Assembly (NCBI RefSeq): GCF_001921205.1
Contig: NZ_MSIE01000024.1
Span: 62,001-126,000, forward strand
DNA from: Actinophytocola xanthii
GTDB taxonomy: Bacteria; Actinomycetota; Actinomycetes; Mycobacteriales; Pseudonocardiaceae
DNA: 64,000 nt
Reading direction: 5' to 3'
In this document: positions 28,627 through 41,141 of the stretch, piece after piece
Layout of the letters: each line of letters starts with the position of its first letter
Numbering within the stretch: the stretch's first letter is position 1
The notes under the pieces: model-generated
What the model was told of the DNA's origin: nothing
Seen by the model: the letters and a program-made list of their open reading frames with translations, nothing else
Databases searched by the model: none
Program-made: the position numbers and the translations under genes

Positions 28627-29036
28627 GCCGACCACCAACGCCCACCTCGCCCAACGACGCACCGCACCGACAGTCCCACGCGGCTCCACACGGTACGTCG
28701 CCCCCTTCGCCGACCGTTCCCCGCGACGGCGTGCCACCCACCCCGCGGGACTGGGCGGCGGGCAGCGTGTGGGACGAGCCGCTGCGGCACGTGCCGACGG
28801 GTAGCTCGAGGAGCTGGCTGACTGTCAGCGACCGGGACTGGTCGACACGAAGCGTGCGGGATCGGCTGATGGGCAGCCTGCTGGTTGGACTGAAGCGCGG
28901 CGCGGCTCTGGTCACCCTGGGGGACGAGCCGTTCCTCGGCCGGCGGGACGGGTCGGCGGGCAGCGCGGGGCGCTGGTCGCCGGGCAGCCCGGAGCACGGG
29001 TCGCCCGGCTGGGCGTCGCCGGGGGGCGAGGTTCAC
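28623..29036 (-). CDS. hypothetical Arg/Pro-rich heptad-repeat protein
   Basis: A 137-residue frame of unknown function. Its GTG overlaps the ideR stop (GTGA, 29033-29036) and its stop overlaps the galK ATG (ATGA, 28623-28626), exactly as in coupled operons. Residues ~5-95 are a degenerate seven-residue repeat around R-R-P-V-P-R-A, encoded by a 21-bp minisatellite; a basic tail (GRRRGRR) and a Trp-rich end follow. Low complexity means it could be non-coding repeat sequence that is open by chance; the double overlap is the main argument for a gene. Confidence 0.4.
   Translation of the reverse strand: MNLAPRRRPAGRPVLRAARRPAPRAARRPVPPAEERLVPQGDQSRAALQSNQQAAHQPIPHASCRPVPVADSQPAPRATRRHVPQRLVPHAARRPVPRGGWHAVAGNGRRRGRRTVWSRVGLSVRCVVGRGGRWWSA
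28748..29030. repeat. degenerate 21-bp minisatellite
   Basis: Imperfect 21-bp units containing GGGCAGCG or CGGGCAGC and G-rich connectors repeat through the region; the period is clearest at 28970-29020. In the minus-strand frame the units encode the heptad repeat of the ORF above. Confidence 0.5.
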
Positions 29037-29728
29037 TTGGCGAGGGCGAGCACCGCGTGCAGCACGCTGGGTGCGATCTGGGCCGCGGTGTGTTCGCCGG
29101 TGACCTCGATCGTGTTGCGGTCGCCCTTGGACGGACCCACGTGCACGGTCTGCCCGGGGACCACGCCGACGGCCTTGAGCTCGGCCATCTGGTCGGGGTC
29201 GAGCTGCACGTGCTCGGCGATGCGGCGGATCTCCACCTTGCCGCCGCCGCGGCGGGCGACGTCGTCGACCCGGACGAGGTCGGCCTCGACCGGCGGGGCG
29301 GGCTCACCCTCGCCGAGCTTGTCGAGCCCGGGGATCGGGTTGCCGTAGGGCGACGTGGTGGGGTGGCCGAGCAGCTTGACCAACTTGCGCTCCACCGCCT
29401 CGCTCATCACGTGCTCCCACCGGCAGGCTTCGCCGTGCACGTGCTCCCACTCCAGGCCGATCACGTCGACGAGGAGACGCTCGGCCAGGCGGTGCTTGCG
29501 CATCACGGTCACCGCCAGCGCACGACCGTGGTCGGTGAGCTCGAGGTGGCGGTCGCCGGCGACGACGACGAGGCCGTCGCGCTCCATCCGGCCAACGGTC
29601 TGGCTGACCGTCGGGCCGCTCTGCCCGAGCCGTTCGGCGATCCGGGCGCGGAGAGGGACGACACCCTCCTCCTCGAGCTCGTAGATCGTCTTGAGGTACA
29701 TCTCGGTGGTGTCGATGAGCTCGTTCAC
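29033..29728 (-). CDS. ideR: iron-dependent repressor IdeR (DtxR family)
   Basis: Fe(II)-activated repressor of siderophore and iron-uptake genes. The 231-residue protein is close to mycobacterial IdeR over its whole length: [45 protein letters not shown], dimer/metal domain with [31 protein letters not shown] (Cys and His ligands), and a C-terminal SH3-like domain. GTG 29728 follows AAGGGG. In mycobacteria ideR lies next to sigB; here galK/galE and an oxidoreductase block have been inserted. Confidence 0.96.
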   Translation of the reverse strand: MNELIDTTEMYLKTIYELEEEGVVPLRARIAERLGQSGPTVSQTVGRMERDGLVVVAGDRHLELTDHGRALAVTVMRKHRLAERLLVDVIGLEWEHVHGEACRWEHVMSEAVERKLVKLLGHPTTSPYGNPIPGLDKLGEGEPAPPVEADLVRVDDVARRGGGKVEIRRIAEHVQLDPDQMAELKAVGVVPGQTVHVGPSKGDRNTIEVTGEHTAAQIAPSVLHAVLALAK

Positions 29729-29920
29729 GCCATTCCCCTTCGTCCGAGTTCCATGGTAGTGGCTCGCCCGGGTGGAGCATCGGTGTGGTCGCACAGGGTG
29801 AACAGCCGCGGCGGCAGTAAGCACGAAGGCCTTGATCACTGGTCCACAAGGGTGAAAAGAGGACTGTCGGCGCTGCGTCGCGAGTGGGGAGACCCTGGGC
29901 GGCGGGTGAAGAATAGCCCT

Positions 29921-30775
29921 GTGACCACTCCCCTGGTGTCCTGCACGGAGCTCGCCGCGTCGCTGGCCGGTCCGCGGCCGCCCGTCCTGCTGGACGTGCG
30001 GTGGCGGCTCGGCGGTCCGCCCGGACGCGAGGACTACGACCGCGGACACCTCCCCAACGCGGTCTACCTCGACCTGGACACCGACCTCGCCGGAGCGCCG
30101 GGGGCGGGTGGCCGACACCCGCTGCCCGAACCCGAGGCGCTGCAGCGGGCCCTGCGCGCGGCCGGGGTGCGCGCCGACCGTCCGGTCGTCGTCTACGACG
30201 CCGACAACGGCTCGATCGCGGCACGGGCCTGGTGGTTGCTCCGGTGGGCAGGACACGACGAGGTCGGCGTGCTGGACGGCGGCTTCGCGGCCTGGGTCGC
30301 CGAGCAACGCCTGGTCACCACCGCGACACCCGACCCGGAGCCGGGGGACATCACCGTTCGGCCGGGCGGCATGCCCGTCGTGGACGCCGACGGAGCGGCC
30401 GCACTCGCCCGCGAGGGGGTGCTGGTCGACGCCCGGGCGCCGGAGCGGTACCGCGGCGACGTCGAGCCGATCGACCCGAGGGCCGGACACATTCCCGGAG
30501 CCGTGAACGGTCCGTTCGCCGGGCATGTGGCCGACACCGGTCGCTGGCAGCCGGCCGCGTCCCTCGCCGAGCGGTTCGCCGGACTCGGCGTCACCGGTGA
30601 AAAACCAGTCGGCGCCTACTGCGGATCGGGTGTCACGGCGGCGTCGGTGGTGTTGGCGTTGGAGGTCGCCGGCGTCACGACCGCAGCGGACCCGGCGAGG
30701 CTGTACGTGGGCTCCTGGTCGCAGTGGAGCTCGGATCCCGACCGTCCCATCGCGACCGGTGCCGACCGGGGCTGA
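29921..30775 (+). CDS. thiosulfate sulfurtransferase (two-domain rhodanese)
   Basis: A 284-residue protein of two rhodanese domains. The N-terminal domain ([11 protein letters not shown] ... [18 protein letters not shown]) lacks the active Cys; the C-terminal domain ([14 protein letters not shown]) carries the active-site loop AYCGSGVTA with the catalytic Cys. It transfers sulfane sulfur to cyanide or other acceptors. GTG 29921 is used; GTG 29906 is in frame too. No Shine-Dalgarno is seen, so the message may be leaderless. Divergent from ideR. Confidence 0.93.
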   Translation: MTTPLVSCTELAASLAGPRPPVLLDVRWRLGGPPGREDYDRGHLPNAVYLDLDTDLAGAPGAGGRHPLPEPEALQRALRAAGVRADRPVVVYDADNGSIAARAWWLLRWAGHDEVGVLDGGFAAWVAEQRLVTTATPDPEPGDITVRPGGMPVVDADGAAALAREGVLVDARAPERYRGDVEPIDPRAGHIPGAVNGPFAGHVADTGRWQPAASLAERFAGLGVTGEKPVGAYCGSGVTAASVVLALEVAGVTTAADPARLYVGSWSQWSSDPDRPIATGADRG

Positions 30776-30828
30776 TCCCGGTCCAGGCGGCACGGCGGCA
30801 CCTGCTCGTGTGGACGGGCGAACTCGCC

Positions 30829-31908
30829 TCAGGAGACCGCCTGCGGGAGGCCGCTGGCCGCGGACCGCTCGATGGCGGCGAGGAGTCGGTGGTGGCGTAG
30901 GGCGGTCTCGAAGTCCGGCTGCGGCTGCCGCCCCTCGGCGATGGCGTGGGCGATCTCCAGGTAGAGGGCCGCGATGTTGGCTGGCGGGCCCGACGGAATG
31001 TCGGCGGGGATGGTTCGGTAGAACTCGGGGACGGCCAGGGTCTCGTCGCCCAGCCTGATCTCCCAGTCGGTCCAGTGCATGTAGTTCCCGGGCCGGGTGG
31101 GGGTCGCGGTCAGCGTTCCCTTGCTGCCCGCCAACCCGAGCAGGAACCCGTCAGGGCTGCGCCGGTTGCCGCCGTGCACGGTCACCGAGGCGGTGGCGCC
31201 GCTCTCCAGCAGGCCGTGCAGCAGCACGTGGCTGGGCACCCCGCTGGCCACGCCCTGGCCGCTCCCCGCGACCAGCACACGGTCGTGCGGGTGGGGCAAC
31301 CTCGCGGAGACCTCGGAGAACGGGCCCATGACCCGGTCGAGCGTCGCCAGGAAATGACCTGCCGCGATCGTCAGGACCGAGGTTCCCGCGGCGGGGTCGA
31401 GACTCCAGGCCAGTTCCGGCGGGATCTGGCTGCCGCCCAACGGATCACCGGCCGCGACCAGTACGGCCGACTCGACCGTGCCGATCCTGCCCTCGGCGAG
31501 CAGGTCCGCGACGAAGCGGGCATCGGGGGAGTGGTGGCCCTGCAGGACGACCGCATGGCGCACCCCCGCGACGGTGGCGGCCTCGGTCAGCTCTCGCGCC
31601 TCCTCGACGTCCACACCGAGGGGCCACTCGGACAGGACGTGCTTGCCCGACCCAAGCGCGGCCCTGATCACCGTGGCGTGCTCGGGCGCCTTCACCGAGA
31701 CGACGACCAGGTCGACATCGGGATGGGCGACGAGGGTCCCCGCGTCGGCGAAGGCGTGCGGAACGCCGTGGACCGCGGCCACGCGATCCGCGCTCGCCTG
31801 GCTGGTGGTCGCGACCGCCGTCACCTCGAACTCGGCCAGCCCGGCGAGTGCGGGCAGGTGCGAGGACATCGCCCACCCGCTCGCTCCCACGACTCCGACT
31901 TTGATCAT
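30829..31908 (-). CDS. Gfo/Idh/MocA family oxidoreductase
   Basis: A 359-residue NAD(P)-dependent sugar/cyclitol dehydrogenase-type protein. The Rossmann motif is [18 protein letters not shown] and the family EKP-like motif is [11 protein letters not shown] (Glu-Trp-Pro instead of Glu-Lys-Pro, so the usual lysine is replaced by Trp). GHF and the C-terminal beta domain follow. The lost Lys places it with GAL80-like members, where catalysis may be absent or altered. Divergent from a TetR gene with two shared operators. Confidence 0.88.
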   Translation of the reverse strand: MIKVGVVGASGWAMSSHLPALAGLAEFEVTAVATTSQASADRVAAVHGVPHAFADAGTLVAHPDVDLVVVSVKAPEHATVIRAALGSGKHVLSEWPLGVDVEEARELTEAATVAGVRHAVVLQGHHSPDARFVADLLAEGRIGTVESAVLVAAGDPLGGSQIPPELAWSLDPAAGTSVLTIAAGHFLATLDRVMGPFSEVSARLPHPHDRVLVAGSGQGVASGVPSHVLLHGLLESGATASVTVHGGNRRSPDGFLLGLAGSKGTLTATPTRPGNYMHWTDWEIRLGDETLAVPEFYRTIPADIPSGPPANIAALYLEIAHAIAEGRQPQPDFETALRHHRLLAAIERSAASGLPQAVS

Positions 31909-31927
31909 GTCCGCCTCCTCGATTTTA

Positions 31928-31939
31928 TACCTTCCGGTA
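31928..31939. promoter_or_regulatory. TetR-type operator, oxidoreductase side
   Basis: TACCTTCCGGTA, a TACC-N4-GGTA palindrome, followed by CAAAACT. It lies 20 bp before the oxidoreductase ATG. Confidence 0.65.
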
Positions 31940-31979
31940 CAAAACTAGGTTGGCGACAGCCCGAGGGCAAGGGGTAACC

Positions 31980-31991
31980 TACCGATAGGTA
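31980..31991. promoter_or_regulatory. TetR-type operator, regulator side
   Basis: TACCGATAGGTA followed by CAAAACT, a second copy of the site at 31928, 52 bp apart (about five helical turns) and 24 bp before the tetR ATG. Confidence 0.65.
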
Positions 31992-32014
31992 CAAAACTGT
32001 GGAGGGAGTCCGGC

Positions 32015-32593
32015 ATGCCCGGCGGCCGACCGCGATCGTTCGACGCGGATGCCGCGCTCGATCGCGCCCTGGAGGTGTTCTGGCGGCAGGGCTACGAAGG
32101 CACCTCGCTGTCGGACCTGACCGCCGCGATGAGGATCAACAGGCCCAGTCTCTACGCCACCTTCGGCAACAAGGAAGAACTGTTCGGCAAGGCCCTGGCC
32201 CGCTACGCCGACGGGCCAGCCGCCCACGCCGGCGAGGCACTCGAGGCGTCCACGGGCCGCGAGGTCGTCGAGCGCCTGATCCGCGGCGCCGTCGAGCTCA
32301 CCACGGGAGACGACACACCACACGGCTGCCTGGCCGTGAACAGCGTGCACGCCTGCGGACCCGACTCCACCCCGGTGCGGCACAAGGCGGTCGCGCACCG
32401 GAAGGCAGCAGAGGTAGCCCTACGCAGACGACTGGAGCAGGCGACCGACCTGCCGCCCGGGTACCAACCGGACACCCTGGCCCGACTGGTCCACACCATC
32501 ACCGACGGCATCGCCGTCCAGGCGGTCAGCGGGCGAGGCCGCGACGAACTGCGGCACGTGGCCGACCTGGCGCTGCGTGCACTGTTCGGCTGA
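32015..32593 (+). CDS. TetR/AcrR family transcriptional regulator
   Basis: A 192-residue regulator starting MPGGRPRSFD, the N-terminus typical of YcdC/AcrR-type repressors with HTH TSLSDLTAAMRINRPSLYATFGNKEEL in pieces and a TetR_C_16-like C-terminus (HGCLAVNS). GGAGGGAG (32001-32008) precedes ATG 32015. Two TACC-N4-GGTA sites in the divergent region make it the likely repressor of itself and the oxidoreductase. Confidence 0.9.
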   Translation: MPGGRPRSFDADAALDRALEVFWRQGYEGTSLSDLTAAMRINRPSLYATFGNKEELFGKALARYADGPAAHAGEALEASTGREVVERLIRGAVELTTGDDTPHGCLAVNSVHACGPDSTPVRHKAVAHRKAAEVALRRRLEQATDLPPGYQPDTLARLVHTITDGIAVQAVSGRGRDELRHVADLALRALFG

Positions 32594-32802
32594 GAGCCGG
32601 GCCGGACAACGGACACGCCCTCAGTGGCGGCCCGGCGAGCGGGAACGGTTGGAGACCACTGCTCGGCGAGGGGAGGGTCTGGCGTAGGGACGGACAGAGC
32701 GCCCGGTGTTCGGGGGAGTTTCACGGTCTCGCGGAACAGGGTGACGGCTCGTGGCCTCGTCGGCAGCGGGCTCCGGCGCCTCCGCCCGGTTAGGGTGGCG
32801 GC

Positions 32803-33978
32803 ATGGTGATGCCAGCGGCGGTTGTCTGGGACTCGGCGTTGCTCGGTTACGACCTCGGCGGCGAACACCCGCTGAACCCCATCCGGCTCGAGCTGACCGT
32901 CCGGTTGGCCGCCGCGCTCGGGGTGCTCGACGGGGTCGAGCTGCTCGTGCCCGAGTCCGCCTCCGAGGAGGAGATCCAGCGCGTCCACGACGCCGGGTAC
33001 ATCGCCGCCGTGCGGGAGGCGCCGATGGCGGGGTGGGACGTCGGCCACGGGCTCGGCACCCCGGACAACCCCATCTTCGAGCAGATGCACGAGGCGTCCG
33101 CCATGGTCGTCGGGAGCTCGCTGGTCGCCGCCGGGCAGATCGCGTCGGGGGCCACCAAGCGCGCGGTGAGCATCGCGGGCGGCCTGCACCACGCGATGCG
33201 TGACCGGGCCGCCGGTTTCTGCGTCTACAACGACACCGCCGTCGCCATCTCCTGGTTGCTGGACAACGGTTTCGAGCGCATCGCCTACCTCGACACCGAC
33301 GTCCACCACGGCGACGGGGTGCAGGCCGCCTTCTACGACGACCCTCGCGTCCTCACGATCTCCCTCCACCAGAACCCCCTCACCCTCTTCCCGGGCACCG
33401 GCTTCGCCGACGAGACCGGAGGACCGAACGCCCAGGGCACCTCGGTCAACATCCCGCTGCCGCCCCTCACCGACGACCGCGGGTGGCTGCGTGCCTTCCA
33501 CGCCGTCGTCCCCTCGCTGCTCGAGGCCTTCCAGCCCCAGCTGCTGGTCAGCCAGTGCGGTGTGGACACCCACGACGAGGACCCGCTGGCCTCCCTGTCG
33601 CTGTCCGTCGACGGTCACCGGCGCATCTACCAGAACGTGCGCGACCTCGCGGAGCGCTTCGCCGGCGGCAGGTGGCTCGCCGCCGGCGGCGGGGGCTACC
33701 AACTGATCCGCGTCGTCCCCCGGTCCTGGACCCACCTCCTCGCCACCCTGCTCGACCGGGACCTCGACCCCGGCGTCACGCTCCCGCACGAGTGGACCGG
33801 CCTCATCGACCGGATCGCGCCCAACGCCGAGCTCCCGACCGCCATGGGTGACGGCAGGGACACCGACCACGATCCGTGGGACGGCACCGTCGAGCACCCC
33901 GTCGACGTCGCCGTCCGCGACGCCCGGCGGGCCGTGTTCCCCCTGCACGGCCTCGACCCCGACGACCCCAGGGACTGA
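32803..33978 (+). CDS. acuC: acetoin utilization protein AcuC, histone-deacetylase-family protein deacylase
   Basis: A 391-residue HDAC-fold Zn-dependent deacetylase. Motifs: EHPLNPIRLEL near the N-terminus, GGLHHAMRDRAAGFCVYND, the metal-binding YLDTDVHHGDGVQ and GTGFADETG, and GGGGYQL. In bacteria AcuC removes acetyl groups from acetyl-CoA synthetase and other acyl-lysine proteins. It is followed after four bases by a Pat-type acyltransferase, so acylation and deacylation genes are paired. Confidence 0.93.
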   Translation: MVMPAAVVWDSALLGYDLGGEHPLNPIRLELTVRLAAALGVLDGVELLVPESASEEEIQRVHDAGYIAAVREAPMAGWDVGHGLGTPDNPIFEQMHEASAMVVGSSLVAAGQIASGATKRAVSIAGGLHHAMRDRAAGFCVYNDTAVAISWLLDNGFERIAYLDTDVHHGDGVQAAFYDDPRVLTISLHQNPLTLFPGTGFADETGGPNAQGTSVNIPLPPLTDDRGWLRAFHAVVPSLLEAFQPQLLVSQCGVDTHDEDPLASLSLSVDGHRRIYQNVRDLAERFAGGRWLAAGGGGYQLIRVVPRSWTHLLATLLDRDLDPGVTLPHEWTGLIDRIAPNAELPTAMGDGRDTDHDPWDGTVEHPVDVAVRDARRAVFPLHGLDPDDPRD

Positions 33979-33982
33979 CGCC

Positions 33983-36658
<2,676 letters not shown>

Positions 36659-36703
36659 CGCCCCCGGTGCAACGCGCCCTCCGGGCCGGCCCGTCCTGCG
36701 CAC

Positions 36704-37204
36704 ATGAACCGGCACACGAACCGTCTGGGAACCGTTGTCGGCGCCGCCCTGCTGCTCGTCCTCGTCGGCGCCTGCGGCAACCCGCAGGAGAACCAGAACA
36801 CGGCGGGCGACCCCCGCCCGACCGAGGTGTCGACACCGACGGTGTCGACACCGACGAGCACCGAACCGGACCGGCAACCGGCCAGAACGCCCCCGTCGGG
36901 GGCGGAGAAGGTCCCGGCCAGCCAGATCGACACCGCGGCCCTGCCCGAGCGGTACCCCGTCCTGGTGTGGACCGAGAACGACGGCCGCACGGTCGGGGTG
37001 GTGGCGCAGGAAGGCGGCTGCGGCCGGGCCAGCCTGGAGGCCACCCAGGACGCCGAGCAGGTCGTGATCACGATGGTCGAGACCGTGCCCGACGACGGGC
37101 GGCCCTGCACCATGGACCTGCGCTACCCCAAGCTCACGACCGAGCTCGAGCAACCGCTCGACCAGCGCACCGTCGTCCTGCGCAACGAGCAGCGCAAGGG
37201 CTGA
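36704..37204 (+). CDS. putative lipoprotein, first of two paralogues
   Basis: A 166-residue secreted lipoprotein: basic n-region, hydrophobic core LGTVVGAALLLVLVG, lipobox LVGAC with lipidated Cys24, a Thr/Pro/Ser linker, then a ~90-residue domain with two conserved cysteines (GGCGRA and PCTMDL). The linker contains a 15-bp tandem duplication (36830-36859) giving VSTPTVSTPT. The mature domain aligns by eye with the next lipoprotein (VPxSQxD, CG, PCT, PLxxRxVxL). Function unknown. Confidence 0.8.
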   Translation: MNRHTNRLGTVVGAALLLVLVGACGNPQENQNTAGDPRPTEVSTPTVSTPTSTEPDRQPARTPPSGAEKVPASQIDTAALPERYPVLVWTENDGRTVGVVAQEGGCGRASLEATQDAEQVVITMVETVPDDGRPCTMDLRYPKLTTELEQPLDQRTVVLRNEQRKG

Positions 37205-37269
37205 CCCTCCTCCCCCCCACCGGTGCCGGCCGCCCACCTGCCCCCGCGCGGTCGGCACCGCCCCTTACC

Positions 37270-37305
37270 CAGGAGCACGGCGGCTGGTGGGCCGCCGTGC
37301 TCCTG
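37270..37305 (+). terminator. terminator between the two lipoprotein genes
   Basis: A perfect 14-bp stem (CAGGAGCACGGCGG, 37270-37283, complement 37292-37305) with an eight-base loop. It separates transcription of the two paralogues. Confidence 0.7.
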
Positions 37306-37397
37306 CTGTCCTCGGGCGGTGCTCGCCGCCGGCGCGCGCCGTGGTCGGTGTTGCGGCGGTGTGCAACCGGGTGGGTGGCGATTACCGTCCCGGGGGT

Positions 37398-37952
37398 ATG
37401 AGGGCATTGCTGAGCTCGGTGACGGTCGCGCTGGTGGTGGTGCTCGCCGGATGCGGAGAGGACGTGGGGGCGTCCCAGCCCGGCGGGGGAACGGTGTCCA
37501 CGGGGGTGACGGTCACCGAGGAGGCGTCACGGGAACCGTCGGCCACGGAGACGGAGCCGCCGCGCCCGCCCGGCGGGACGCCGTCGGCGCCGGTGAGCCT
37601 GTCGCCCGACGGGCCGGTGGTGCCGGAGGGGGTGCGGCAGGTGCCGTCCTCGCAGGTCGACGCGAGTGCGGTGCCTGAGTACTACGACCACCGCGGCGAG
37701 GTGTGGGTGTACGACGGCGGGTACTCGTTGCAGATGTTCGCCGCGGCCAGCAGTGGCTGTGGGGGCGTGGAGGCCAGGGTGGTGGACCAGTCGGCGGAGG
37801 CCGTGCGGATCGTTGTGCGCGCGCTGCCGGCGCCACAGGGCGGGTCGCCCGACGACCCGGTGTGCACGACGGTGATCACGCCTCGACCGGTCACCGTGGC
37901 GTTGGACGCGCCGCTGGGGGAGCGGCGGGTGTTCCTCGCCGGTGGGCGGTAG
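37398..37952 (+). CDS. putative lipoprotein, second of two paralogues
   Basis: A 184-residue lipoprotein with signal MRALLSSVTVALVVVLAGC and lipidated Cys19, a Thr/Glu/Pro-rich linker and a domain matching the preceding lipoprotein (VPSSQVDASAVPEYY; two cysteines in SGCGGVEA and PVCTTV; PLGERRVFL). ATG 37398 sits after GGGGG. Unknown function; a tandem duplication with diverged linkers. Confidence 0.8.
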   Translation: MRALLSSVTVALVVVLAGCGEDVGASQPGGGTVSTGVTVTEEASREPSATETEPPRPPGGTPSAPVSLSPDGPVVPEGVRQVPSSQVDASAVPEYYDHRGEVWVYDGGYSLQMFAAASSGCGGVEARVVDQSAEAVRIVVRALPAPQGGSPDDPVCTTVITPRPVTVALDAPLGERRVFLAGGR

Positions 37953-38021
37953 GCCCGGGCACCACGCGGGCGGGACGCAGGGGTGCGGCAGGGGGCCCTG
38001 GCGGCGGCTCGAGGACGACCG

Positions 38022-39677
38022 TCAGCGGCGGAAGGCGATCTGCAGGGTCGGCTGGGAGGTGCCGGCAAAGAAGTCGTTGCCCTTGTCGTCCACGACGATG
38101 AAGGCGGGGAAGTTCTCCACCTCGATGCGCCAGACCGCCTCCATCCCCAACTCGGGGTACTCGAGGACCTCCACCCGCTTGATGCAGTCCTGGGCCAGGC
38201 GCGCCGCCGGGCCGCCGATGGAGCCGAGGTAGAAGCCGCCGTGGGTGTGGCAGGAGTCGGTGACCTGGCGGGAGCGGTTGCCCTTGGCGAGCATCACCAG
38301 CGAGCCGCCCGCCGCCTGGAACTGGGCTACGTAGGAGTCCATGCGGCCCGCCGTGGTAGGGCCGAAGGAGCCTGAGGCGTAGCCCTCGGGGGTTTTCGCC
38401 GGGCCCGCGTAGTACACGGGGTGGTCGCGGAGGTACGCGGGCATGGGTTCGCCGGCGTCGAGGCGCTCCTTGATCTTGGCGTGGGCTATGTCCCTCGCCA
38501 CCACCAGCGGGCCGGTCAGGGAGACCCTCGTCTTCACGGGAAGCTGGGTGAGCAGGGCGCGGATCTCGGACATCGGCTGGTTGAGGTCCACCCGCACGAC
38601 CTCGTCGGTCAGGTCCTCCTCGCCGACGTCGGGAAGGTAGTGGGCGGGGTCGCGCTCCAGCTGCTCGATGAACACGCCGTCTGGGGTGATCTTGGCCTTG
38701 GCCTGGCGGTCGGCGGAGCAGGAGACGGCCACGCCGACGGGGCAGGACGCCCCGTGGCGCGGGAGGCGGATGACCCGCACGTCGTGGCAGAAGTACTTGC
38801 CGCCGAACTGGGCGCCGATGCCGAACTGGCGGGTCATCTCCAGCACCTGCTGCTCGAGGTCGACGTCGCGGAAGGCGTGACCGGCGGGCGAGCCCTCGAG
38901 GGGGAGCGTGTCCAGGTAGCGCGCCGACGCCAGCTTGGCCACCTTGAGGTTGTGCTCGGCCGACGTGCCGCCCACGACGATCGCGAGGTGGTACGGCGGG
39001 CACGCGGCGGTACCCAGCGAACGCAGCTTCTCGTCCAGGAACGCGGCGAGGCGCTTGGGGTTCAGCAGCGCCTTGGTCTCCTGGTAGAGGAACGTCTTGT
39101 TGGCACTGCCGCCCCCCTTCGCCATGAACAGGAACTCGTACTCCGGCTTGTCGCCGTCCTTGTGGTACAGCTCGATCTGCGCGGGCAGGTTCGTTCCGGT
39201 GTTGCGCTCCTCCCAGAAGCTCACCGGAGCCAGCTGGGAGTACCGCAGGTTCAGCTCCTGGTACGCCGCGAAGATCCCCCGCGACAGCGCCGCCTCGTCG
39301 CCGCCGCCGGTGAGCACGTTCTCGGTCCGCTTGCCCATCACGATCGCCGTCCCCGTGTCCTGGCACATCGGCAGCACGCCGCCGGCCGAGATGCAGGCGT
39401 TGCGCAGCAGGTCCATGGCCACGAAGCGGTCGTTCCCACTGGCCTCGGGGTCGTCGACGATCGCGCGGAGCTGGGCGAGATGCGAGGGGCGCAGCAGGTG
39501 CTGGATGTCCCGGATCGCCTCCCGGGCGAGCAGGGTGAGCGCCGCGGGCTCGATCTCGAGGAAGGTCCGTCCCGCGGCCGTCACCGTCGACACGCCGTCC
39601 GGGGACACCAACCGGTACTCGGTGTGGTTGTCCGGCCCGACCGGCAGCAGGTCGACGTACTCGAAGGAGGCGGTCAC
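38022..39677 (-). CDS. fum: fumarate hydratase class I
   Basis: TCA-cycle hydration of fumarate to malate. The 551-residue protein is the single-chain class I form with a labile [4Fe-4S] cluster: Cys105 in MCQDTGTA plus later cysteines in FCHDV and [32 protein letters not shown] and the C-terminal beta-subunit-like domain ([40 protein letters not shown]) are present. GTG 39677. Class II FumC is not in the window. Upstream lies sigB, transcribed the same way. Confidence 0.95.
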   Translation of the reverse strand: MTASFEYVDLLPVGPDNHTEYRLVSPDGVSTVTAAGRTFLEIEPAALTLLAREAIRDIQHLLRPSHLAQLRAIVDDPEASGNDRFVAMDLLRNACISAGGVLPMCQDTGTAIVMGKRTENVLTGGGDEAALSRGIFAAYQELNLRYSQLAPVSFWEERNTGTNLPAQIELYHKDGDKPEYEFLFMAKGGGSANKTFLYQETKALLNPKRLAAFLDEKLRSLGTAACPPYHLAIVVGGTSAEHNLKVAKLASARYLDTLPLEGSPAGHAFRDVDLEQQVLEMTRQFGIGAQFGGKYFCHDVRVIRLPRHGASCPVGVAVSCSADRQAKAKITPDGVFIEQLERDPAHYLPDVGEEDLTDEVVRVDLNQPMSEIRALLTQLPVKTRVSLTGPLVVARDIAHAKIKERLDAGEPMPAYLRDHPVYYAGPAKTPEGYASGSFGPTTAGRMDSYVAQFQAAGGSLVMLAKGNRSRQVTDSCHTHGGFYLGSIGGPAARLAQDCIKRVEVLEYPELGMEAVWRIEVENFPAFIVVDDKGNDFFAGTSQPTLQIAFRR

Positions 39678-39964
39678 CGTGAGGACTCCCTTGTCGCGTG
39701 GTGGGGTCGGTGACGTTACCGGGCAACGAGAAGGGACTGGTTCCCGTGGTGGTCAACACCACTGGGCCGAGAAAGCCGGAAGGCCGGGGCGGCCCCCGGC
39801 CGTCCCGACCTCCCGTCGGTCGCGATCACGAACGGTGTTCGATCGTTCGCACCGCGTAGTCTGGTCGCATCGACGGTGCCCCCGCCGAGCAGACATGTCA
39901 ATGCCTCGGGCGACTCCGTATGCAAGACGTAGCGGTGCGGACGGGGGTTGCTCGGAGGCCGCGC
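39678..39964. other. 287-bp region upstream of the fumarase gene
   Basis: Must carry the fumarase promoter and the 3' end of sigB transcripts. The only structure noticed is a short GTGGT-GTCAAC-ACCAC-like dyad near 39750 and an SOS-like half pair at 39829-39841 with the wrong spacing. No gene is supported. Confidence 0.5.
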
Positions 39965-40933
39965 TCAGCTCGCGTAGGCGCGGAGCCGCTCGGCGCGCTC
40001 GCCCTGCCGCAGCTTCGACATGACCTCACGCTCGATCTGCCGGACCCGCTCGCGGGACAGGCCGAACCGCTTACCGATCTGGTCGAGGGTGTGCGGCTGC
40101 CCGTCGTCGAGGCCGTAGCGCAGCCGGATCACCGACTGCTCCCGGTCGTCCAGTGTGGCCAGCACCCGGCGGAGGTCGTCGTGCAGCAGGCCCGAGATCA
40201 CCGCGCTCTCGGCGTCGGTCGCCTCGCCGTCCTCGATGAAGTCGCCGAGGGGGGCGTCCTCCTCCGAGCCGACCGGCATGTCCAGGCTCACCGGGTCGCG
40301 CGCGTGGTCGAGCAGGTCCGACACCTTCTCCGGCGTGAGGCCCACCTCCTGCGCGAGCTCCTCGTGGGTGGCCTCCCGGCCGAGCTGCTGGTGCAGGTCG
40401 CGCTTGATGCGGGAGAGCTTGTTCACCTGCTCGACCAGGTGGACGGGCAGGCGGATGGTGCGGCCCTGGTCGGCCATGCCGCGGGTGATGGCCTGGCGGA
40501 TCCACCAGGTCGCGTAGGTGGAGAACTTGAAGCCCTTGGTGTAGTCGAACTTCTCGACGGCCCGGATCAGGCCCAGGTTGCCCTCCTGGATCAGGTCCAG
40601 CAGCGGCATCCCCCGTCCCGTGTAGCGCTTGGCCAGCGACACGACCAGCCGCAGGTTCGCCTCGAGCAGGTGGTTCTTCGCCCGGTGGCCGTCACGCACG
40701 AGCGCCTCGAGCTCGGCTCGGGTCTTGCCCTTGAGGCTCTCGTCGGACTCGAGCATGTGCTGGGCGAACACACCCGCCTCGATGCGCTTCGCGAGCTCGA
40801 CCTCCTCCGCCGCGCTCAAGAGTGCCGTACGTCCGATACCATTGAGGTACACGCGGACCAGGTCGGCCGCGGGGCTCTGCGCATCGAGGTCGATCTCGCT
40901 GGGCTCCGGCTCGCGCTGTTGTGGGACGGTCAT
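39965..40933 (-). CDS. sigB: principal-like RNA polymerase sigma factor SigB (group 2 sigma-70)
   Basis: A 322-residue sigma-70 factor nearly colinear with the C-terminal two thirds of SigA. Region 1.2/2 has [31 protein letters not shown] and [49 protein letters not shown] (in pieces); region 3 [15 protein letters not shown]; region 4 [23 protein letters not shown]. Length and sequence match mycobacterial SigB (323 aa), a stress-responsive non-essential sigma factor. A promoter of ECF-sigma type and three tandem repeats lie upstream, implying that envelope or oxidative stress ECF factors activate it. Confidence 0.95.
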   Translation of the reverse strand: MTVPQQREPEPSEIDLDAQSPAADLVRVYLNGIGRTALLSAAEEVELAKRIEAGVFAQHMLESDESLKGKTRAELEALVRDGHRAKNHLLEANLRLVVSLAKRYTGRGMPLLDLIQEGNLGLIRAVEKFDYTKGFKFSTYATWWIRQAITRGMADQGRTIRLPVHLVEQVNKLSRIKRDLHQQLGREATHEELAQEVGLTPEKVSDLLDHARDPVSLDMPVGSEEDAPLGDFIEDGEATDAESAVISGLLHDDLRRVLATLDDREQSVIRLRYGLDDGQPHTLDQIGKRFGLSRERVRQIEREVMSKLRQGERAERLRAYAS

Positions 40934-40962
40934 GCTCTCCCTCCCCCTCTTCGTGGGTCGGT

Positions 40963-41007
40963 GTGCTCCATGTCACAGTGCTTCGTGTAACAGTGCTCCA
41001 TGTCACA
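40963..41007. repeat. three tandem 15-bp repeats in the sigB 5' region
   Basis: Units 40963-40977 and 40993-41007 are identical (GTGCTCCATGTCACA); the middle unit 40978-40992 differs at three bases. They lie 30-75 bp before the sigB ATG, inside the transcribed leader if the upstream promoter is right. Confidence 0.85.
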
Positions 41008-41101
41008 CACGGGCACCTGGTCGTCCGGTGAGCCGTCGACCGGTTCTCCCGGGTCGGGCGCTGACCGTTCGGCTGGCCGTCGATGGCTGGACACTGTGGA
41101 A

Positions 41102-41128
41102 AACGCCCGTGTTGCTGGATTCGTTCCC
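41102..41128 (-). promoter_or_regulatory. ECF-sigma-type promoter of sigB
   Basis: On the minus strand GGGAAC (41128-41123), 17-bp spacer, CGTT (41105-41102). This matches the GGGAAC-N16/17-CGTT pattern recognised by SigE/SigH/SigR-type factors, which also drive sigB in mycobacteria. It predicts a ~160-nt leader. Confidence 0.6.
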
Positions 41129-41141
41129 GACTTCTCAACCT

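Noticed and set aside
39829-39841. CGAAC-GGT-GTTCG resembling an SOS box upstream of the fumarase gene
   Set aside because: The half-sites are three bases apart instead of four, and fumarase is not an expected SOS gene.
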